A program made the position numbers and the translations under genes. This document shows positions 22,742 through 28,553 of a stretch of DNA of 28,553 nt, piece by piece. Below the pieces are notes generated by a model. The model was given only the letters and a program-made list of their open reading frames with translations. It searched no databases and was not told the DNA's origin. The stretch is from Treponema sp. (GTDB lineage: Bacteria; Spirochaetota; Spirochaetia; Treponematales; Breznakiellaceae): positions 1 to 28,553 of the forward strand of contig JAIRXN010000152.1 of NCBI GenBank assembly GCA_031268245.1, given 5' to 3'. Each line of letters opens with the position of its first letter. Positions within the stretch are counted from its first letter, which is position 1.

Positions 22742-24457
22742 TTGAGTAGAATCGTTGGCATTGATCTTGGAACTTCAACATCGGAAATAGTATGTATTTT
22801 TGACGGGACGCCGAAGCTCATTCCCAATACGCGGGGTCATCTCGTTACGCCTTCGGTGGTACACATCGGGGAAGACGGTAGTATCGTGGCGGGTGAGGAC
22901 GCTGCAGAATATCTGTTTACCCGGCCCGACTGTACTTTTATGGAGATCAAGCGGCTTACCGGCAGCAGCGAGCTTCTGCATGCCCATGGGAAGGAATATT
23001 CCCCGGAAGAAATACAGGCTATGTTGCTGCGGTATCTGGTGAGCTGCGCGGAAACATCTCTGAACGAAACCATTGACCGCGCCGTTATCACGGTACCGGC
23101 TTACTTTACCGATGTTCAGCGCCGGGCTACCACAAAGGCCGGGGAGCTTGCGGGTCTGCGAGTGGAACGAATCATTAACGAGCCTACGGCCGCGGCTCTG
23201 GATTACGGGTTGTCGAATCTCAAGGAATGTAAACACGTACTGGTCTATGATTTGGGCGGCGGCACGCTGGACGTTACGGTGCTGGAATTGTTCGAGGGGG
23301 TGATAGACGTAAAGGCAAGCCGGGGTAACAACCGCCTTGGGGGCAAGGACTTTGATGAAATCATCATGAACAAGCTGATGGAGGCGGAATTACCAGGCGA
23401 TTTTTTATCACGCGATTCTGCATCACAGGAATCCGTTCTCAGCGATAAACGGGCTCTCATGCGGCTAAAAAAAGCGGCGGAGGACTGCAAGATCTCCTTA
23501 AGTTCCCATGAGGAGTACCACTTCTCTCTCCCCTTCCTGTTCAGCGCCAGGGACGGGAAGCCCGTTTCCATTGAAAGAACCGTTACCAGGAAGGAATTCG
23601 ATGCCTGGGTGCGGGAAAAGGTGGTTTCCACGAAGGAACCCATGATGACGGCTCTTCAGGACGCAAAACTTTCTCCCGCAGATCTCAACGTCGTCCTCCT
23701 TGTGGGCGGCTCCACCCGGATTCCCTGCGTGAAGACCCTTGTCGCCCAAACGCTTTCGGCTATTCCCCAGTCCCTGGTAGATCCGGACTTGACGGTGGCC
23801 CGGGGCGCGGCTATTCAGGCGGGGCTTCTTGAAGGGAGCTTAAGCGAAGCGGACCTGGTTTTAACCGACGTTTGTCCTTATACCCTGGGAATTGCCGCGC
23901 TGCACAGGGGCGCTTATGAAGACAGGATGATATTCGATCCCATCATCCTCCGGAATACCACGATCCCCACAGAGCGGTCGAAACTGTATCATCCTTCCGT
24001 CGATTACCAGACTACCGCGGAGATAGAGGTGTATCAGGGGGATTCCTCCAATCCCAAAAACAACGAGCGCCTGGGTGATGTCCTGCTTACGGGGATTCCC
24101 CGGGCCAAGTGCGGCAAGGAACCGCTGGAGGTAACTTTTGCCTACGACATCAACGGCATTTTGCAGGTAAAGGCCGCCGTTGTTTCCACGGGTAAAGCAG
24201 TTTCCGCGGAGATCAGCACTACCGGAGTAAAGGCCCGGCCTGTCCTTGATCTGAGCAAATGGGAAAAGGCTGAAGGGGCGAAACGCTGCCGTCCGCTTAT
24301 CCGAAAGGTGGAAAAAATGATTGCCGGAGACGATGACCTGGCGGATGATCTGCAGATTCTAATCAATCAGCTTAAGGAAGCGCTGTTACTGAAAAACGGG
24401 GAACAGGTTGAAGATCTCCGTGAGCGGCTGCTGGACATTCTGGAAGAGCTGGCATGA
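22742..24457 (+). CDS. Non-canonical Hsp70 (DnaK/HscC-like) chaperone with short lid
   Basis: 571-residue Hsp70. The ATPase domain is complete: phosphate-1 GIDLGTSTSE (6-15), catalytic Lys70 in MEIKRLTG, VPAYFTDVQRRAT (119-131), EPTAAALDYG (147-156), phosphate-2 DLGGGTLDV (170-178) and GGSTR (322-326). The interdomain linker is DLVLTDV, close to the canonical hydrophobic DLLLLDV. The beta-sandwich peptide-binding domain follows (PYTLGI...NTTIPTERSK...IEVYQGDS), but the helical lid is only about 75-80 residues, against roughly 130 in DnaK, giving a size like HscC. Start is TTG 22742 with AGGAGG 8 nt upstream. The next ORF begins inside its stop (ATGA). Distinct from housekeeping DnaK, which should be elsewhere in the genome. 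Confidence 0.93.
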   Translation: MSRIVGIDLGTSTSEIVCIFDGTPKLIPNTRGHLVTPSVVHIGEDGSIVAGEDAAEYLFTRPDCTFMEIKRLTGSSELLHAHGKEYSPEEIQAMLLRYLVSCAETSLNETIDRAVITVPAYFTDVQRRATTKAGELAGLRVERIINEPTAAALDYGLSNLKECKHVLVYDLGGGTLDVTVLELFEGVIDVKASRGNNRLGGKDFDEIIMNKLMEAELPGDFLSRDSASQESVLSDKRALMRLKKAAEDCKISLSSHEEYHFSLPFLFSARDGKPVSIERTVTRKEFDAWVREKVVSTKEPMMTALQDAKLSPADLNVVLLVGGSTRIPCVKTLVAQTLSAIPQSLVDPDLTVARGAAIQAGLLEGSLSEADLVLTDVCPYTLGIAALHRGAYEDRMIFDPIILRNTTIPTERSKLYHPSVDYQTTAEIEVYQGDSSNPKNNERLGDVLLTGIPRAKCGKEPLEVTFAYDINGILQVKAAVVSTGKAVSAEISTTGVKARPVLDLSKWEKAEGAKRCRPLIRKVEKMIAGDDDLADDLQILINQLKEALLLKNGEQVEDLRERLLDILEELA

Positions 24458-24930
24458 CCGGGGAGACGGAGATGCTGTACTACCGGCGATATTACCGCCT
24501 GGCCCTTTTAGCGGCGCTGCGGCGCGATCTCGGCAGTGCGGTACTCTATGCCTCCTATGCCCTTGAACTCAATGCGGAACATGCCGGTGCGGCGAAACTC
24601 CTGGAACTCTGCCTGGATGAATTGGGAGAAACTGTCTGTGGTAACAGGGCGCCGGATGAACTTGAAAGGGTTCGTGTATTGGCCGGACAAAAGAACTGGC
24701 GCGCTGCGGAAAAGGCCGCCCGGGTCCTCCCGCGCCAGAGCGTGCACATCCTGAACATCCGGGCCTGTCTGTTTGCTCTCGAGAAACGTTACGCTCAGGC
24801 AGCGGAGTGTTTCGCCAAAGCCCTGGCGATGGATCACGGTAACGCTCTTGCAGCGGAGGGCATTGCGGAAACCTCATTGCGGCGGAGCTTCCCGCAAAAC
24901 TTCCTGCATAAATGGCGCCGGAGGAAATGA
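24454..24930 (+). CDS. Small helical-repeat (TPR-like) protein of the Hsp70 operon
   Basis: 158-residue protein not recognised as a named family. The sequence is almost all alpha-helical with TPR-like spacing: LALLAALRRDLGSAVLYASYALELNAEHAGAAKLLELCL, then ILNIRACLFALEKRYAQAAECFAKALAMDHGNALAAEGIAE, the latter a good TPR unit. It starts within the Hsp70 stop codon (ATGA) and ends overlapping the J-like gene start (TGATG), so it is surely cotranscribed and probably part of the same machine, for instance an adaptor for clients. The C-terminal 10-15 residues (RRSFPQNFLHKWRRRK) are encoded by a dispersed repeat (24885-24902) and may be a recent extension. Confidence 0.75.
   Translation: MTGETEMLYYRRYYRLALLAALRRDLGSAVLYASYALELNAEHAGAAKLLELCLDELGETVCGNRAPDELERVRVLAGQKNWRAAEKAARVLPRQSVHILNIRACLFALEKRYAQAAECFAKALAMDHGNALAAEGIAETSLRRSFPQNFLHKWRRRK
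24885..24902 (+). repeat. Dispersed repeat C, copy 3 (inside a gene)
   Basis: GAGCTTCCCGCAAAACTT resembles repeat C at 5083-5100 and 16896-16934. It lies in the last codons of the TPR-like gene. Confidence 0.4.
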
Positions 24931-26273
24931 TGGGGGACATAAAAGATTATTATGAAGTATTAGGCATTGAGCGAACAGCCGCGCCGGAGGAGATAAAGCG
25001 TTCGTATTTCGGCAAGGTGCGGCAATATCCGCCCGAGCGCTTCCCCGAAGAATTCAAGGAACTGCGCGCCGCCTACGACACCCTTTCCGATAAAGAAAAA
25101 CGCGCCGAATACGACGAAAACGGCGCACTGCCGGAATCAATATTGCCCCTGCTCTACCAGGGGCGCACGGCCAACGGTCTGGGCCGTCACGCCGAGGCCG
25201 CCGAATTCTATAAAACCATTCTGCGTCTTCATCCTGAATTAGACAAAGTCCGCAAGGAATACGCATGGACACTGGAAGACGATGGCAAAACCGGCAAGGC
25301 TATGGAAGTCTGGGAATATCTCTGCAAACAGGTCCCGGATAACGCCGGCTATGCACTCGCTCTGGCCGAATCGTATGGTCACCGGCTCTGGCACAAGAAG
25401 GCGTTTGCCCAATACCGGCGGGCGCTGGAACTTGACAAGAGCAATCCCGGGTGCTGGTTATCTTTCATCAAATACCATATCGACATGGATGAATGGGACG
25501 AAGCCAGAGCGGTTTGCCGGCAGGCGTTGGACACGGTCGGGGAGGCGGGCAGCATCTATCTGTATGTCTGTGCCTTCGATCTTTTCGAATCCACGGACAC
25601 CGTTCTCGCCGAACAGAACCTGAAAAACATCCTCCGCAAGGCGAAAGAGATGCATTCGGGAACCCTAACCGGAGCTTCCTCTCTTAATGAAGATGATTTT
25701 GAAGCGATTGTATTTGGATTGCTCAACCGCATCGAAGGCGAGGAGTCGATACACCTCTACCCCTATATTAAAGAATTGGCGGCTCTGCTGCCCCGTATAA
25801 ACGACGATCGGCGTGAGCGTCTGGCCTGGGCGGAACGGAATTACGAGATCACAACCATTGAAGAAAAGGGCTTTGATGCGCTGATTCACGATCTGCTGAT
25901 CATACAGAACAACGAGGACGATTCCCGGGACGCGCAAAACCACATGGCGGGCATGGAATATATTTTACTCGCGAAAAAAGACAAGTATTACTCCCAGCTT
26001 TTACGCCTGAAAAAAGAATATCCGGCTCTCTACGATCTGCATAAAAATTTTTTTGATGAAGCGCTCACTGCCGAGAACCCGGAAAAGTTGATGCGTCAAC
26101 GCACAAAAGCCCTCGCCAGACAAAAACTGCAGCCTGTAGGCTATATGGAGGGCGAAGAAGATGAATGGGCCGCTCCCGTAGAAACAATACGCCGGGAGTC
26201 TCCCAAAGTAGGACGCAACGATCCTTGTCCCTGCGGAAGCGGGAAGAAATACAAAAAGTGCTGCGGAGCGTGA
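24930..26273 (+). CDS. J-like domain / TPR / SEC-C protein, HPD motif replaced
   Basis: 447-residue three-part protein. Residues 4-60 are J-domain-like (DYYEVLGIERTAAPEEIKRSYFGKVRQYPPERFPEEFKELRAAYDTLSDKEKRAEYDE), but the invariant HPD reads PPE at 34-36. The middle (about 65-400) has TPR-like helices: AEAAEFYKTILRLHPELDKVRKEYAWTLEDDGKTGKAMEVW, KKAFAQYRRALELDKSNPGCWLSFI. The C-terminus is a SEC-C zinc motif (VGRNDPCPCGSGKKYKKCCG), as in SecA. ATG 24930 gives the best spacing to GGAGG (5 nt) and overlaps the previous stop by one base; ATG 24912 or 24927 are possible. It is the last gene of the operon and the presumed partner of the Hsp70. Without HPD it may not stimulate ATP hydrolysis in the usual way. 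Confidence 0.9.
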   Translation: MGDIKDYYEVLGIERTAAPEEIKRSYFGKVRQYPPERFPEEFKELRAAYDTLSDKEKRAEYDENGALPESILPLLYQGRTANGLGRHAEAAEFYKTILRLHPELDKVRKEYAWTLEDDGKTGKAMEVWEYLCKQVPDNAGYALALAESYGHRLWHKKAFAQYRRALELDKSNPGCWLSFIKYHIDMDEWDEARAVCRQALDTVGEAGSIYLYVCAFDLFESTDTVLAEQNLKNILRKAKEMHSGTLTGASSLNEDDFEAIVFGLLNRIEGEESIHLYPYIKELAALLPRINDDRRERLAWAERNYEITTIEEKGFDALIHDLLIIQNNEDDSRDAQNHMAGMEYILLAKKDKYYSQLLRLKKEYPALYDLHKNFFDEALTAENPEKLMRQRTKALARQKLQPVGYMEGEEDEWAAPVETIRRESPKVGRNDPCPCGSGKKYKKCCGA

Positions 26274-26281
26274 ATACTCAA

Positions 26282-26352
26282 CCGGGTGAACGAAGCTTCC
26301 CCTCTTGAAAAGTCAAGCAGGGCGAAGCTCCGATTTGTTCCCGTTCACCCGG
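26282..26352. terminator. Nested hairpin between convergent genes
   Basis: Outer arms CCGGGTGAACG (26282-26292) and CGTTCACCCGG (26342-26352) are perfect over 11 bp. They enclose an inner hairpin CTTGA-AAAG-TCAAG (about 26303-26318) with further CCC/GGG pairing. It lies between the J-like gene and the convergent GH4 gene. No T-run, so it may end or stabilise both transcripts rather than be a classical intrinsic terminator. Confidence 0.5.
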
Positions 26353-26360
26353 ATTCATCG

Positions 26361-27704
26361 TTACTTCAAGCTTTTAATATACTTCTGATACTGAGGCAGC
26401 CACTTGCGTTCGGCTTTGAGCATGTCGTCGGCCAGCTTCCACACTTCCGGGGGTGTGCACACCGCGCCCGTTAAAGGGTCAAGAAGCATGGCCTGCTTGA
26501 GCTTTACCGGGTCGCCTTCGAGGGCGGCTTCCACCGAAAGGCGCTGTACGGCGATGCTGGCATTGCAGATGGCGGCACAGGGCGCGGGCAGATCTCCCAC
26601 GATAGGTATGGAAATACCATTGCCGTCGGCATAACCGGGAACTTCCACCACGCAATCCGGGGGCAGGTTGCCTATGGAGCCCTTGTTTATCACGTTAAAA
26701 TGACCCCGGTAAATGCGGCCGGTTTCAAGCCCTTCGATGATATGGGAACCGTGCTCCGAAGAACGGTTTTTTGCCGTGTACTTCAGGGTTTTCATCTTCT
26801 GATACTCTTTGGCTTCCTGTTCAAACTTTGCACGGGCTTCCCGGCATACCCTCAGATAGCCGCCGCTCTCACCGTGAATCCAGGAGGAATAATCGATCCA
26901 CCGGTCAATCTCATCGGGCCGCTTCCTGTACCAGGAAAGATATTCGGAAAGATGGCCGTTGCTCTCGGTACTGTAATAACCGATCTTTTCCAGGACATCG
27001 ATGCGGATTTTTTCTTCCTTGCTGAACCGGGGATGTTTTTTAAAGCCGGCCAACAGTTTGTCCCTCATGTCCTTGCCCTTGTGCTTCACCTGGATATACC
27101 AGGTCTGGTGATTGATCCCCGCACAGATAATGTCCACTTCCGGCTGGGGAAGACCCAGAACCTCGGCTATTTGGCCGTGGCCGTGCTGCACACCGTGGCA
27201 CAACCCCAGAGTCTGAACACCGCCGTAGGTATTGGCCGCCCAGGTGTTCATGGCGTTAGGGTTGGAATAGTTGAGGAAGACAGCATCCGGCGCCGCCGCG
27301 GCTTTGATGTCCTTGCAGATTCCCATAATGACCGGGATACTGCGCTGTCCGTACATGATACCCCCTGCGCAGATCGTGTCCCCTACGCACTGGTTCACGC
27401 CGTACTTCATGGGGATTTCCACATCCAGAGCAAAGGCGTCCAAGCCGCCTACCCGGACGACAGATATCACATACTTGGCTCCTTCTATAGCCTTCTTTTG
27501 ATCTGTAGTTTTGCTCAGCTTAACCTTACCCAGTTTGTTTTCCGTAATGTCCCGGTTCAGGACATTGTAGATCATGTCCAGATTGGAAGGATCAATATCT
27601 TCAAGGCAGATTTCAGTCTCCTGCAGTTCCGGCACCGTGAGAATGTCTGCGACCAGCCTGCGGGTAAAGCCCACGCTTCCCGCTCCGATGAATGCGATTT
27701 TCAT
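26361..27704 (-). CDS. GH4 family NAD- and metal-dependent alpha-glycosidase (CHG-type)
   Basis: 447-residue cytosolic glycoside hydrolase family 4 enzyme. It opens with the NAD-binding KIAFIGAGSVGFTRRLVADIL, followed by NPNAMNTWA, the metal-binding Cys in LCHGVQHG and His in GINHQTWY. GH4 enzymes oxidise C3 of the sugar with NAD and eliminate the glycoside using Mn or similar metal. The C-H-G signature is, to my recollection, that of the alpha-glucuronidase/galacturonidase branch, whereas MelA alpha-galactosidases read C-H-S; substrate is therefore open among alpha-galactosides, alpha-glucosides and uronates. AAAGGAG lies 6-7 nt before ATG 27704. Monocistronic; a dyad operator candidate is upstream. 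Confidence 0.9.
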   Translation of the reverse strand: MKIAFIGAGSVGFTRRLVADILTVPELQETEICLEDIDPSNLDMIYNVLNRDITENKLGKVKLSKTTDQKKAIEGAKYVISVVRVGGLDAFALDVEIPMKYGVNQCVGDTICAGGIMYGQRSIPVIMGICKDIKAAAAPDAVFLNYSNPNAMNTWAANTYGGVQTLGLCHGVQHGHGQIAEVLGLPQPEVDIICAGINHQTWYIQVKHKGKDMRDKLLAGFKKHPRFSKEEKIRIDVLEKIGYYSTESNGHLSEYLSWYRKRPDEIDRWIDYSSWIHGESGGYLRVCREARAKFEQEAKEYQKMKTLKYTAKNRSSEHGSHIIEGLETGRIYRGHFNVINKGSIGNLPPDCVVEVPGYADGNGISIPIVGDLPAPCAAICNASIAVQRLSVEAALEGDPVKLKQAMLLDPLTGAVCTPPEVWKLADDMLKAERKWLPQYQKYIKSLK

Positions 27705-27775
27705 AAAAACTCCTTTGAAACTTAGACTTTAACACTACCAACCACCAGACCGGTGGTGAAATATTTCTACAGGAA

Positions 27776-27807
27776 AAGGTATACAAATAAACATGATAGT
27801 ATACCTT
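27776..27807 (-). promoter_or_regulatory. Dyad operator candidate upstream of GH4 gene
   Basis: Inverted repeat AAGGTATAC-N14-GTATACCTT (27776-27784 and 27799-27807), perfect over 9 bp per arm, 72 nt upstream of the GH4 start. Minus-strand TATACT inside it could be a -10 box. The 278-nt gap 27705-27982 otherwise shows a short stem ACCACC/GGTGGT at 27741-27757 in the GH4 leader and no gene. Confidence 0.5.
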
Positions 27808-27966
27808 CGGCAAAAAGAAAATAGGATTTTTGGATTTTTAAGCCTCTTTCAAAACTTCCGCCGCCTGAAATTTACCCGTCAAGCCCCCGGGATGCCCGTA
27901 TCAAACTTCAACATTTATATCCGAAATTTTAAACGCCGGGGACTGCTAGTTTTACTGACTTTTCTG

Positions 27967-27975
27967 TGTTATTGT
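27967..27975 (+). promoter_or_regulatory. Extended -10 promoter of second response regulator
   Basis: TGTTATTGT gives a TGn extension plus -10 TATTGT (27970-27975); no good -35 is seen. The ATG at 27983 begins 7 nt after the -10, as in the first receiver gene. Confidence 0.5.
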
Positions 27976-27982
27976 ATATATT

Positions 27983-28369
27983 ATGGAAGCTGCCAATTCT
28001 GAAAAAAAAATTATACTCGTGGTTGATGATCTCCATACCATTCTGGAATCGATCAGGATAATCCTCAAGAATGATTATCAGGTAATAACCGCCAAGTCTG
28101 CCATCCAGGCTGAAGAATGTTTAAAACAAATTAAGCCGGATCTGATTCTTCTGGACATTGAAATGCCGGTAATGGATGGATTCAGCTTCCTCCAGAGGCT
28201 TCGCGCCGATGAGAAAAATGCAGACATCCCGGTAATATTTGTAACCGCCCATGCCAGCCCGGACATTATCAACAGGGCAATGGAAGCCGGGGTTGACGGC
28301 TATGTGATAAAACCCTTCATCCCCGATGCCCTCAAGCGCCGCATCCGCGGGGTACTGGAAAAAAAATAG
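27983..28369 (+). CDS. Single-domain response regulator (CheY-like receiver), second copy
   Basis: 128-residue stand-alone receiver. Asp15-Asp16 form the acidic pocket, Asp58 is the phosphorylation site (LILLDIEMPVMDG), Thr88 the switch (IFVTAHA) and Lys110 the conserved lysine (VIKPF). No output domain. It resembles the receiver at 11397 along its whole length (ILKNDYQVITAKSA against ILKDQYDVLISKSA; identical DLILLDIEMP), so the two are paralogues, though this copy keeps the usual Thr switch. No Shine-Dalgarno precedes ATG 27983 and the -10 box lies 7 nt upstream, implying a leaderless mRNA. No kinase gene is nearby. The 3' element A follows 13 nt after its stop. Confidence 0.9.
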   Translation: MEAANSEKKIILVVDDLHTILESIRIILKNDYQVITAKSAIQAEECLKQIKPDLILLDIEMPVMDGFSFLQRLRADEKNADIPVIFVTAHASPDIINRAMEAGVDGYVIKPFIPDALKRRIRGVLEKK

Positions 28370-28382
28370 CGGTCTGCTGGGA

Positions 28383-28425
28383 AAGCGCTGATTTATTCGC
28401 ATTCGAATCGAACCGAAGGTTCGCA
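28383..28425 (+). repeat. 3' element A, copy 3 (after second response regulator)
   Basis: Core AAGCGCTGATTTATTCG at 28383-28399, 13 nt after the receiver stop, followed by CGAACC-GAA-GGTTCG, a 6-bp hairpin. Same core and orientation as copies after rpoN and uvrC. Confidence 0.7.
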
Positions 28426-28470
28426 ATTAGTGCTCCTAGTGTTCCGTCTTATACATTCTCCATAATAACC

Positions 28471-28497
28471 ACGGACGACACTGACAACACGGACATA
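28471..28497 (+). repeat. CACGGAC-type short-repeat tract
   Basis: Three degenerate copies of a 9-nt unit around CACGGAC/CACTGAC. Similar in style to the CACGAAC repeats at 6512-6738. The final stretch 28426-28553 contains no recognisable gene within the window. Confidence 0.45.
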
Positions 28498-28553
28498 GAA
28501 AAGAACGCGGAAATTGATGCTAAATCACTATTTTTTGCTCTTTTTCTTACTTT

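Noticed and set aside
22742..24457. Annotation as the housekeeping dnaK
   Set aside because: The lid is short, the start is TTG, no CIRCE site is present, and the partner GrpE and J proteins are divergent; a second, specialised Hsp70 fits better.
26700..27725. 341-codon open frame on the plus strand
   Set aside because: Antisense to the GH4 gene, which has complete family motifs and a ribosome-binding site; no domain is recognisable in the plus-strand product.

Overview
The window looks like a chromosomal segment of an anaerobic spirochaete, most likely a Treponema of the insect-gut type. This rests on gene content and style: a carbohydrate ABC importer without its own ATPase, a GH4 glycosidase, a corrinoid-activation gene, single-domain receivers, the adjacent rpoN-hpf pair, and many small palindromic intergenic repeats. 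No rRNA or marker gene confirms it. No tRNA, rRNA, CRISPR array or complete insertion sequence was seen.

Layout. 1-5045 (minus) holds a Wadjet (JetABC) anti-plasmid system; jetC runs off the left edge exactly at its ABC signature motif, so jetD, if present, lies outside. 5116-6471 (minus) is a DUF1015 gene. 6472-6838 is non-coding with degenerate CACGAAC repeats and a LacI-type operator in front of a ThuA-like gene (6839-7483). 7607-9357 is rpoN followed by hpf. 9440-11152 (minus) is an MsbA/BmrA-type ABC exporter preceded by a 17-codon leader ORF. Back to back with it is a single-domain response regulator (11397-11792). uvrC is at 11873-13855 (minus).

13932-21117 (plus) is a likely functional block: a 2Fe-2S/ASKHA corrinoid activator, a PocR-AraC sensor-regulator, a sugar-type binding protein with two permeases, and a uroporphyrinogen-decarboxylase-family methyltransferase-like protein. 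Together they suggest uptake of a methylated or methoxylated small molecule or sugar and corrinoid-linked methyl transfer; no corrinoid protein is encoded here. A flavin-binding PNPOx-like gene and the remnant of a type-B carboxylesterase follow on the minus strand.

22123-26273 is a tight four-gene operon: divergent GrpE, short-lid Hsp70, a small helical-repeat protein, and a J-like/TPR/SEC-C protein whose HPD motif reads PPE. It is a dedicated, non-canonical Hsp70 machine and the best candidate for an undescribed system. A GH4 glycosidase (26361-27704, minus) and a second single-domain receiver (27983-28369) close the window.

Recurring themes: several genes (DUF1015, both receivers, perhaps jetA) have a -10 box ending 6-7 nt before ATG and no Shine-Dalgarno, suggesting leaderless mRNAs. 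A 17-nt element sits 13-16 nt after the stop codons of rpoN, uvrC and the second receiver, always in the gene's orientation. Two other small repeat families are also present.
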